Assembly (NCBI RefSeq): GCF_004208535.1
Contig: NZ_SGIS01000023.1
Location: 1 to 64,000 of the forward strand
Length of the DNA stretch: 64,000 nucleotides
Direction: 5' to 3'
Origin: Sphingomonas populi
GTDB lineage: Bacteria; Pseudomonadota; Alphaproteobacteria; Sphingomonadales; Sphingomonadaceae
Shown here piece after piece: positions 1 to 7,165 of the stretch (positions are counted from its first letter, which is position 1; each line of letters starts with the position of its first letter). Position numbers and translations under genes: made by a program. The notes under the pieces were generated by a model. That model saw nothing but the letters and a program-made list of their open reading frames with translations. It ran no database searches and had not been told where the DNA came from.

Positions 1-161
1 ACCCGATCGAAAACGCCTTCTCGAAACTCAAGACCTTGCTACGCAAAGCCGCCGCCAGAACGGTTGATGACCTCTGGCGCATTATCGGCCAATCTATCGA
101 CGAATTCACCCCCGCAGAGTGCAAAAATTACTTCGCTCACTGCGGATATGATGCTTTTTGA
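1..161 (+). CDS. IS630-family transposase, C-terminal part (cut by window edge)
   Basis: The first 161 bases are open in the frame starting at base 3 and end with TGA at 159-161. They encode about 53 C-terminal residues, beginning N-P-I-E-N-x-F-S-K-L-K and ending C-G-Y-D-A-F. This matches the end of the DDE domain of IS630-type transposases, in which the final catalytic acid lies in the NPIE(N/x) segment. The start lies outside the window, so whether the gene is intact is unknown. The following 70 bases are AT-rich and may include the right end of the element, but no terminal inverted repeat can be confirmed without the left end. Confidence 0.8.
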   Translation, partial: PIENAFSKLKTLLRKAAARTVDDLWRIIGQSIDEFTPAECKNYFAHCGYDAF

Positions 162-229
162 TCGAAAAATGCTCTAATATAAGCCAATAATAAAACCTAA
201 ATAAATAGATTGGTTATCAGGGGCGGCGT

Positions 230-673
230 ATGACCGATAGAGTAAATCCAAGCGTTCGCAGCGATTATATCGCATTTCAACAGCACAGTACGCGCTGGTG
301 GGATAATGATTCCTATCGTCACGTCAATAACGCGGTTTATTATTCGTTCTTCGATTCTGCGGTGAACCAAATTCTAATCGAGGCCGGGGTTTTGAATATC
401 GATACCAGTCCCGTCATTGGGCTGGTTGTCGAAACCAATTGCCGCTATTATGCACCCATCGCATTCCCCGATACCATCCATACTGGCGTGCGCGTGTCGA
501 AGATCGGCACATCGAGCGTACACTATGAAATCGGCCTGTTCCGCAATGACAGTGATCACGCGAGCGCCGATGGGTTTTTTGTCCATGTCTACGTCGATCG
601 TATGACCAACAAGCCTCAGCCGATCCCGGATGACACGCGCAAATTGTTGGAGACGCTCAGGGCTGGCCGATGA
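230..673 (+). CDS. Acyl-CoA thioesterase, 4-hydroxybenzoyl-CoA thioesterase (YbgC/FadM) type
   Basis: The 147-residue protein has the expected size for a single-hotdog acyl-CoA thioesterase. Residues 22-34 carry the signature R-W-x-D-x-D-x-x-x-H-V-N-N. Asp27 is in the place of the catalytic acid that hydrolyses the acyl-CoA thioester in the cytoplasm, and HVNN starts the central hotdog helix. The start ATG follows a purine-rich GGGGCGGCGT stretch. The gene lies alone, just after the IS630 end, which suggests accessory DNA. CoA-thioester chemistry recurs in the window, but the substrate here cannot be assigned. Family is secure; specificity is unknown. Confidence 0.88.
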   Translation: MTDRVNPSVRSDYIAFQQHSTRWWDNDSYRHVNNAVYYSFFDSAVNQILIEAGVLNIDTSPVIGLVVETNCRYYAPIAFPDTIHTGVRVSKIGTSSVHYEIGLFRNDSDHASADGFFVHVYVDRMTNKPQPIPDDTRKLLETLRAGR

Positions 674-894
674 CAATCAATGGCGTCCAGGTGGAGTAAC
701 CGCATCGCCACAGCCCCGATAGTGCAGCCCGAAGGCTGCAGCACCGTATCCACATCGGTGTTTCGACCCGACGCCGTCCGGCATGCTACGATGCGATGAT
801 AGGTGCCTGACGGACGCCGAATTTCCCGGCTGTGCAGTGTGGGAGGGGCTGAACAGAATTGGCATGAAAACGCTCTACTCGAGCCTCGATTCTG

Positions 895-1140
895 TCAGCC
901 GGTTGTGCTCTTTTTTTTCTCTTTAGCGTTTATTCTGAACCCCATGAATAACAATATTGGGAGACGGACAAGTAGCTTAAGAGGGAAAAGGCGAAAGGCC
1001 TCCCAGACGCTTTTCGGCTCGACATGAAGCGTGGTCGCCATTGATTTCATCATTTTCCCCTTGATGACGATCCTATTTTCAACCAGCGCGATGGAGGAAA
1101 TGTCGATCATTTCCACCCCGTCCTTGCTGAATATCTTCAT
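895..1140 (-). CDS. Small hypothetical protein paired with the FAD oxidoreductase
   Basis: This 81-residue ORF starts 18 bases after the stop of the upstream flavoprotein gene on the same strand and has its own AAAAGG-type ribosome binding site. The first half looks like short beta strands (I-D-I-S-S-I, R-I-V-I-K-G-K-M-M). The second half has a hydrophobic stretch at roughly residues 51-69 (L-F-P-L-K-L-L-V-R-L-P-I-L-L-F) and a lysine-rich tail, so membrane association is possible. I do not recognise the family with certainty. Spacing and direction indicate co-transcription with the flavoprotein, perhaps as an accessory or membrane-tethering factor. That role is inference. Confidence 0.6.
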   Translation of the reverse strand: MKIFSKDGVEMIDISSIALVENRIVIKGKMMKSMATTLHVEPKSVWEAFRLFPLKLLVRLPILLFMGFRINAKEKKKSTTG

Positions 1141-1158
1141 ATCAAAACCTTTTAAATT

Positions 1159-2748
1159 TTAGTTGGACGTGACTTTATCGAAGTCGAGCCCAAGATCCTC
1201 GAAAATGATCTGAGCGGAATTGCGTCCGGGCGCCCCGGTTACGCCGCCATTTGGATGGGTGGATGCGCCTGTCATGTACAGCTTTGGCACTGGCATGCGA
1301 TATTCCGCCCAGCCGGGAACGGGCCGGTTGCCGCCGAGCTGCCAACTGAACGGTCCGGCATGCAGGATGTCGCCGTTCACCAGCGAGGTATTGTAGCGGC
1401 TGATGTCGAGCGGCGTCATGAAATGCATCGCGACGATATTGTCATCCGTCAGATTGGTGCAGTGTCCACGGACATCGTCGACCAATCCCCGAGCCACTTC
1501 CGCACCGATTTCGTCCCACTTCTCGCGCCCGCCGTCGGCCAGATCGATCGGCATGAACGCATAAATGTGCAGTGTTCCCTTTCCTTCCGGCACGCGGGAC
1601 GGATCGGCCCTGAACTGCTGCACCCAAGCCGCGAAGTCGCGAACGGGCTGCCCCATTTGCAGCTTCTGCAAACCCATGCGGAATTGATCGACATCCGTAT
1701 GCGACGCTTCAAGCCAGAAGAAATCGGACTCGCCGCCGGCCGCCTTGAATTTCAGCGGCTCGTTCAGGGCCAGATGAACGGTCATAGCCTGAAAATCTGA
1801 GTGTTTCAGCGTGTTGACGCGATTCTGGAAGCCGGCAGGCAGCTCCACGCCGGGCAGCATATTTGGGAAAATCTGCTTGACGTGCAGCCCCATGACGACG
1901 GCCTTGGACGCGCGGATCGTCTCGCCGCTCTCCAGCACCAGGCCGCGCGCCTCACCCTGTTCCAACAGCACTTGGGAAACCGGGGCGTTCAGGCGGATCG
2001 TACCCCCGTACGATTCAAAGCAGCGCACGAGCGATTCCGCAAACGCACCCGAACCGCCGATGCAGATTCCCGATCCGTAGCGATACATGTAGGGAAGGAT
2101 GAGATAGAAGCCGAAGCCCGTTCCGTTATCAAATGGGTTGACCATCGCTTCCGACGCATAGCGGGCAAGTGCGATCCTGATCTTCGGATGCTCGATATGC
2201 TCGCAGATGAGATCCCACGCGCTGATCGACTGGAGCCGCAGCATCTCCTGCCCCTCGGGCGACTGGTCCATCATCATGGTCTGCATGCCGGCCGTTGGCG
2301 GCACGGAGAACATGCCCATAACGACCATGTCCAGCGACCGGTCGACGGTATTGACAAAGGCCTCGTAGTTCCGCGCATCTTTTTCGCTGATTTTCATCAT
2401 CGACTCGACGGTGCGTTCGAGGTCGCTCCAGAATTCGAGAACCGTGCCATCGTCGAAGAAGATCGACGTCATTTTCTCTGGATGGGAATATCGGAGGCCG
2501 AACTTTGAAGCGAGCCCCAGCTCGTCGTTCCGCATCATCGGATTGGCCATCAACATCGAGTGCGAGACGGAGCAGACGTCCTGCTTGAAGCCCGGGCCGG
2601 TGAAATCTTCAGTCGTGGCGGCAGATCCGCCCGCCTTTTCCTTCCGCTCCGCGATGCAGACGCGCTGGCCAGCCTTGGCTAAATAGCATCCAAGCACAAG
2701 CGCGTTGTGCCCAGCACCCGCTATTACAACGTCGTAATTCTCGGACAT
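1159..2748 (-). CDS. FAD-dependent oxidoreductase, phytoene desaturase (CrtI-like) superfamily
   Basis: The protein has 529 residues, the usual length of CrtI-type flavoproteins. The N-terminus (Y-D-V-V-I-A-G-A-G-H-N-A-L, residues 5-17) is the Rossmann dinucleotide-binding turn, followed by an E-R-x-x-x-x-G-G-S motif near residues 34-42 that contacts FAD. The C-terminus has G-A-S-T-H-P-N-G-G-V-T-G-A-P-G, the FAD-binding motif typical of phytoene dehydrogenase-related proteins. Such enzymes desaturate, isomerise or oxidise hydrophobic polyenes or alicyclic compounds. No phytoene synthase or cyclase gene lies nearby, so a carotenoid role is not supported. The small ORF downstream probably belongs to the same transcript. 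Confidence 0.85.
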   Translation of the reverse strand: MSENYDVVIAGAGHNALVLGCYLAKAGQRVCIAERKEKAGGSAATTEDFTGPGFKQDVCSVSHSMLMANPMMRNDELGLASKFGLRYSHPEKMTSIFFDDGTVLEFWSDLERTVESMMKISEKDARNYEAFVNTVDRSLDMVVMGMFSVPPTAGMQTMMMDQSPEGQEMLRLQSISAWDLICEHIEHPKIRIALARYASEAMVNPFDNGTGFGFYLILPYMYRYGSGICIGGSGAFAESLVRCFESYGGTIRLNAPVSQVLLEQGEARGLVLESGETIRASKAVVMGLHVKQIFPNMLPGVELPAGFQNRVNTLKHSDFQAMTVHLALNEPLKFKAAGGESDFFWLEASHTDVDQFRMGLQKLQMGQPVRDFAAWVQQFRADPSRVPEGKGTLHIYAFMPIDLADGGREKWDEIGAEVARGLVDDVRGHCTNLTDDNIVAMHFMTPLDISRYNTSLVNGDILHAGPFSWQLGGNRPVPGWAEYRMPVPKLYMTGASTHPNGGVTGAPGRNSAQIIFEDLGLDFDKVTSN

Positions 2749-3296
2749 TTTGCTTCCCAGTCAATGCTTCGTGGACATAATAGTTACTGTTCGAGTCGAG
2801 TTAAGGATGTTGCCGATCTGCGACATATTCTTCAGGGCAGCTAGGCTGCTGCATGGTACGCTGCGTCGATTTTCAACCAGTCAACCTTACAGAATGACCC
2901 AGGCGTATTCGGACAAGGGCGTTGAATGCGAAAGACGGACATCGGCCGTTCCGTCAGCGCGAACCCGGACAGCTTCACCGGCGAGGGTGAGCCTTGATCA
3001 CTCCTTTTTGTCTCCCACCAGGCAAGTCGCACGTCGTCACTTTCCCGATCGATACTGAATCCCTGGCAGATTTGGCGACGCTTCGAAACAGGAAGCGCGC
3101 GACACGCTGTAAGGAAGACGGGGTGGCGAACGGGCGATCGAGCATGCGAAAAGCTCGCTAGGGCACCAAGGCTCCCTAACCACAATGGCAATGGCCACGG
3201 CTGTCCGACCTGCTCTGCTCTAACAAAGATACATTTTGCGTGGAAGAGTATTCCATAGGCATTTGGTCAGCAAAGCATACCATCAGGGAGTAAGTA
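2749..3296. other. Intergenic region, no convincing gene
   Basis: These 548 bases separate the leftward flavoprotein gene from the rightward SDR gene, so both promoters should lie here. The last 15 bases contain AGGGAG, the ribosome binding site of the SDR. A 116-codon frame on the minus strand (2841-3191) has no recognisable domain and no clear ribosome binding site. I see no IS transposase match, tRNA or strong terminator. Confidence 0.5.
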
Positions 3297-4022
3297 ATGA
3301 CTGATCAGAAAACCATCGCTATCTTTGGGGCCGGACCAGGACTTGGCGCATCATTGGCCAAAAAATTCGGCAGCGAGAGCTTCAAGATCGCGCTTGTCGC
3401 CCGCAACGCTGAGACGCTTGCCGAGAGTGTCACCGAACTGGCTGCAAATGGCATCGAAGCGAAGGCATTCCCGGCTGACCTGACCGATACTAAAGGGCTG
3501 CCGCATCTCGTTCGCAGTATCGAGGACCACTTTGGTGGCATCGATGTCGCCGTTTATGCGCCGGTGTCTGCCGATGCGAGCTTCGTGCCGGCAGCGCAAC
3601 TCGATGCCAATATGATGGAAAGAATATCGCGCCTGTATATTCTGGGGCCGATTGAGATCGGCCACTCGATCCTCCAGAATATGCTGACGCGGGGCGGCGG
3701 CGCGCTGATCGTGGTGGACGGGGTAACCGCCATTTATACCATGCCGGGCTTGAGCGGGGTGGGGCCGGCATTTGCTGCCGTCCGCAACTGGATTTTGACC
3801 CTGCATGAAGAGGTCAAGCACCAGGGCGTTTATGCAGGCACATTGCATATCGCGGCGCTGATCGATCGGTCGGCCGGATTGAAATTGGCCGCATCGATTG
3901 ACGGCGCCCTCGATCCCGCTTTTCCAATCATCGACCCGGACGATATCGCTCAGGAAATCTGGAAGCTTGTGACCGACCGTGATCGGGTGGAGGCCATCCT
4001 GCCGGTAATGCCTCAGGCTTAA
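3297..4022 (+). CDS. Atypical SDR-family protein lacking the Tyr-x3-Lys dyad
   Basis: The 241-residue protein has an SDR-like Rossmann start (I-F-G-A-G-P-G-L-G, residues 9-17) and an SDR fold pattern, so it should bind a nicotinamide cofactor in the cytoplasm. The catalytic region differs from classical SDRs. The NNAG segment is Y-A-P-V (87-90), and where Y-x-x-x-K is expected the sequence reads F-A-A-V-R (residues 159-163). Both proton-relay residues are therefore replaced, and the position of the catalytic serine is also not conserved. It may be a divergent reductase, an NADPH-sensing protein or a non-oxidoreductase. The start follows GGGAGTAAGTA. It is convergent with a decayed SnoaL-like gene. 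Confidence 0.8.
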   Translation: MTDQKTIAIFGAGPGLGASLAKKFGSESFKIALVARNAETLAESVTELAANGIEAKAFPADLTDTKGLPHLVRSIEDHFGGIDVAVYAPVSADASFVPAAQLDANMMERISRLYILGPIEIGHSILQNMLTRGGGALIVVDGVTAIYTMPGLSGVGPAFAAVRNWILTLHEEVKHQGVYAGTLHIAALIDRSAGLKLAASIDGALDPAFPIIDPDDIAQEIWKLVTDRDRVEAILPVMPQA

Positions 4023-4222
4023 GGATGCCCGACGCTGGTCGGCGCAACGCCGCCAGGGTGGTGATCAGGCCGAGCTGCGAACTGGCTTCGATCCTTAGCC
4101 AGCATCGACAATCGTGATTTCCGGCGCGTAATCCGCCACCCCTCGGCGGTGCGGATCAGGCAGTCATCACAATAGCCGCTGGTCCGATGGGCTCCGCTGC
4201 CTTGTCGGGCACGAGCATCCAC
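4019..4222 (-). pseudogene. SnoaL-like (NTF2-fold) protein, C-terminal remnant
   Basis: The minus frame here contains G-Y-C-D-D-C-L-I-R-T-A-E-G-W-R-I-T-R-R. This is the last beta-hairpin of SnoaL-like small polyketide cyclase/isomerase-fold proteins, whose usual pattern is Y-x-D-x-x-x-R-T-x-x-G-W-R-I. Only about the last third is present. No full-length N-terminal domain (normally about 100 more residues) is found upstream in any frame up to the SDR gene at 4397. I read it as a truncated remnant. It probably once belonged to the same leftward set as the SDR genes that follow. Confidence 0.55.
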
Positions 4223-4396
4223 GTCTTGGGCGCCTTAGCATCGGCCCCGCAGCGTGCCAGGTCGCGAAACGCCTGCTTCTCTTCGGGGAAAGAAGAACCC
4301 ATCGCCATCCTTGCGGTCACTAACACACGAACCTTCAGCCTTGCGAACCTATCGTACTATCGGGTGCCAATCGCTCAAGCCGGGCGCGCGGCGTCG

Positions 4397-5173
4397 TCAG
4401 ATGGATAGTCCGCCCTCGACCGGAATGACCGATCCGGTGACATAGGCACCTGCACGTGAGGCGAGGTAGATCGCCGTGCCAGCGAGGTCCTCCGCCGTGC
4501 CGATCCGGCCGCGAGGAACCATGCCCTCGAGCATACCGCGCATCTCTTCGGAGGTGATCACAGACATTTCGGATTCGAAGAAACCCGGTGCGATAACGTT
4601 CGCGGTAATGTGATCCCGTCCGAGCCGCTTGGCGAGGCTCTTCGCCATCCAGTGAACGGCGCTCTTGGATGCCTGATAGGCATAGTTTTCCTTGGGTCCA
4701 ACCTTCAGCGCCCCCACCGAACCAATGTTGATCAACGAAGCAGGCCGCTCTGCCGTGCCGCCCGCGCGCAACAGCGTAAGGAATTTTTGCAAGATGAAGA
4801 ACGGGGCTTTGAGATTGATGTCGATGACCTGATCCCACGCGGCTTCGCTATAATCGTCGATGGGCGCTTCCGCCATGGTGCCAGCGTTGTTGACCAGGAT
4901 GTGCAGTGCACTTTCCGCTGCGGCGATTTCCGCGACGAGCGCGTCGATGCCCGCCAGGGTGGACACGTCGACGGCGATGCCAATGCATGTGCCGCCGGTC
5001 ATCTCGCTGATTTCTCGGGCGGCGGCTTTCACCTTGGTTTCGGTGCGGGCACAAATATAGACCTTGGCACCTGCTGCCGCAAAGCCAGTGGCGATGTGTC
5101 GACCAATTCCGGTCGATCCTCCGGTGACAACCGCGACGCGGCCTTGGATCGAGAAAAGCTCCGTGGTCTTCAT
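4397..5173 (-). CDS. Short-chain dehydrogenase/reductase (classical SDR)
   Basis: This is a 258-residue classical SDR. T-G-G-S-T-G-I-G (17-24) binds NAD(P), N-N-A-G lies at 95-98, Ser152 is in the catalytic serine position and Y-Q-A-S-K (166-170) is the active-site Tyr/Lys pair. The C-terminal V-I-P-V-E-G-G is also typical. Such enzymes reduce or oxidise a carbonyl or alcohol in the cytoplasm; the substrate is unknown. It follows another SDR (start 6022) on the same strand after 72 bases, so the two probably form an operon. Confidence 0.92.
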   Translation of the reverse strand: MKTTELFSIQGRVAVVTGGSTGIGRHIATGFAAAGAKVYICARTETKVKAAAREISEMTGGTCIGIAVDVSTLAGIDALVAEIAAAESALHILVNNAGTMAEAPIDDYSEAAWDQVIDINLKAPFFILQKFLTLLRAGGTAERPASLINIGSVGALKVGPKENYAYQASKSAVHWMAKSLAKRLGRDHITANVIAPGFFESEMSVITSEEMRGMLEGMVPRGRIGTAEDLAGTAIYLASRAGAYVTGSVIPVEGGLSI

Positions 5174-5245
5174 GGTGCGACCTTCTCGGCGATCTTTGAA
5201 ACTTTAGCGAAACGCATGATATTGCCTTTCTAGGAGGTATTAAGT

Positions 5246-6022
5246 CTACCGCTGCTGTCCGGTGCCCCCGCCGCTGGCAGGCATAAGCATGTTGCTCATT
5301 CCGCCATCGACCAGCACGTCGATGCCGCTGATGTGGCCGGCCTGAGGACCGATCAGGAACAGGATGGCGTTCGCCACGTCCTGGGCCGTGCCAAGCTTGC
5401 GTAGCGGGATGCTGGCCTCGCGCTGCTGCCGGCGCGCCTGGTCGTCATAACCGGACGCGGTCATCGGGGTGTAGGTCGGACCTGGCGACACAGTGTTGCA
5501 GCGGATATTGTCCGGCCCCCACTCGATCGAGAGCTGTCGGATCATCATGAGCAGCGCGGCCTTGCTACACGAATAGAAACCAAGCGCCGGCGTCGGCTGG
5601 GTCGCGGACATAGATGCGGTTGCGACGAACGCGCCCTTGCTGACTTTGAGATGTGGATACGCGGCTTTGCCGAGCAGCCAGGCGGCGCGCGTGTTGATCG
5701 CAAAGGCGCGATCGAAGTCGCCGACGGGAAGATCGGCGAGGGCGCCGCCCATGATGATGCCCGCGTTGCTGATCACGGCATCGATGCCGCCCATATGGCT
5801 TAGCGCTGCTGCTACGATCCTGTCACCGCAATCCGCATCGGCAAGGTCAGCGACGCAGGACTCCGCCGCAGGCCCGATCGCATCGGTTACTGCGATCAGA
5901 TTCGCGGCGTCGCGATCTGCGAGGAGCATCTGATGTTGACCGGGGATGATGGTGTCGGTGGTCAGAAGTTCGGCGCAAGCGCGTCCGATGCCGCTCGCCG
6001 CGCCCGTAATGATTACCCGCAT
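5246..6022 (-). CDS. Short-chain dehydrogenase/reductase (classical SDR)
   Basis: This 258-residue SDR has the cofactor motif T-G-A-A-S-G-I-G (6-13), an S-N-A-G variant of NNAG (85-88), Ser137 and Y-S-C-S-K (150-154), so its catalytic set is complete. The early start of the Rossmann motif is normal for the 3-alpha-hydroxysteroid-dehydrogenase-like branch. That branch often has a longer loop after the first strand, as seen here around residues 20-33. The gene starts 28 bases after the stop of a decayed AMP-ligase gene on the same strand. The intact ancestor operon may therefore have been ligase, SDR, SDR. Confidence 0.92.
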   Translation of the reverse strand: MRVIITGAASGIGRACAELLTTDTIIPGQHQMLLADRDAANLIAVTDAIGPAAESCVADLADADCGDRIVAAALSHMGGIDAVISNAGIIMGGALADLPVGDFDRAFAINTRAAWLLGKAAYPHLKVSKGAFVATASMSATQPTPALGFYSCSKAALLMMIRQLSIEWGPDNIRCNTVSPGPTYTPMTASGYDDQARRQQREASIPLRKLGTAQDVANAILFLIGPQAGHISGIDVLVDGGMSNMLMPASGGGTGQQR

Positions 6023-6050
6023 ACTTCCTCTCCCGCTTCGTCAGAACGCC

Positions 6051-6370
6051 TCAGACCTTAAGCGCCAATTCTTCCATCAGCGCGGCACGAAGCTTGAACG
6101 TCTGGATCCTTGAAGCCGACATCGGCCACTCTTTGACAAAGCGAATATGCCGGGGAACCTTTAAGGAGGCGAGGCGAGCCCTTGCATAGGCTTTCAGCTC
6201 TCCGGGGTCGGCCGTCGCGCAATCTATCTCGACAAAGCCGGCAGGGATTCCGGCAAGGCGTTCGTCGGGGAGGCCTATGACCTGCGCCAGGCGACCCGCC
6301 GGCTACGTATCGAGCACCGCTTCCCTTTCGGTCGCCGCCACGTTTTCCTCCCGTTACCTTCAGCATCTCC
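6051..6370 (-). pseudogene. Decayed AMP-dependent acyl-CoA ligase, C-terminal remnant
   Basis: On the minus strand 6053-6300 reads L-A-Q-V-I-G-L-P-D-E-R, then K-V-P-R-H-I-R-F-V-K-E-W-P-M-S-A-S, then A-L-M-E-E-L-A-L-K-V and TGA. This is the C-terminal lid domain of an acyl-CoA ligase. It aligns nearly residue for residue with the end of the intact ligase at 59603-61261. Upstream of it the frame contains an in-frame TAG just before that segment. A frameshift separates E-N-V-A-A from M-L-K-V. The whole N-terminal domain with the AMP-binding loop is missing. It cannot make a functional ligase. Confidence 0.88.
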
Positions 6371-6595
6371 CAACCGGCTAGCAGGTGATCGCCGAGCGTC
6401 GTCGCGGATATGCGGATGGCGGCGGTATCTTCGCCCGAGTTCTCCACCAAATTCGCTCCCTGGTTCCCGCTACACGATGAAGGACAGGTTGCAGCAGTCG
6501 GAGCGCTCTGCGCCTTTCGTCGGATAGGTGTGTGCTGTTCAGGGTCGTTCGAGAGCAAGGTTGGAAACACTCCGATCATTGACCGGGGAAATGCA

Positions 6596-7060
6596 ATGGA
6601 AGCATATATTTACGATCGTGTTCACACGCCGCAGTATAAGGCCGACCGGATGGCGCGCGCGGCGGTGTTGAATCGATGAGCCGGACGGTCATGGTTATGA
6701 CTCCAGAGCCTGAAGTGCCAAGCCCAGCGTCGTCTGCGCCAACCATGATGCTTCGCAGCGCATAGGGGCAGACCTTATTGCGACGATCGACCGCTCGCCC
6801 GGGAAGACGTCGAGCCTTTCGCCGTGGAGAGCCAGCGTAAGGCAGGCCATGCCTGGAACAGCGGCTATTTCGGGAAGTCGGTCGTCCCGATGAAGGACAT
6901 CCTCGACCATGACGAGCATATGCGCCCGGCAAGCGCTCTGGAAAGCTTGGCCGACCTTAAGCCTGCTTTCGAAGGTTTCGGAAGAGCGGGCTTCGAAACG
7001 GTCGCCAGAGCCAGATATCCCGAGATCGAGGAATTGAAGGACGTCCACGGTTCGTCATGA
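6596..7060 (+). pseudogene. Decayed acetyl-CoA acetyltransferase (thiolase) remnant
   Basis: The ATG at 6596 begins M-E-A-Y-I-Y-D-R-V-H-T-P, the N-terminus of this thiolase group, and jumps to R-M-A-R-A-A-V-L before a TGA at 6677-6679. In another phase 6824-7060 reads V-E-S-Q-R-K-A-G-H-A, then S-V-V-P, then L-A-D-L-K-P-A-F-E and R-Y-P-E-I-E. This matches the middle of the intact thiolase at 61579-62784. The nucleophilic cysteine region, the C-terminal His motif and about 200 further residues are deleted. A GGGGAA ribosome binding site survives before the ATG. It lies divergently beside the ligase remnant, as in the intact copy. Confidence 0.88.
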
Positions 7061-7165
7061 CCTATCCGTGGATAGGAGAAGATTGTTGTGTTTCGGCTTC
7101 CGAGGGTCGCAATGTGGTTCGGAGATAAAGCCGAATCGGGCCGCAAGGCTTGCAGGAGAGGAAGA

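Noticed and set aside
2841-3191. A 116-codon minus-strand frame in the gap before the atypical SDR
   Set aside because: Cysteine/arginine-rich, no ribosome binding site and no recognisable domain; kept only as a note on the gap.
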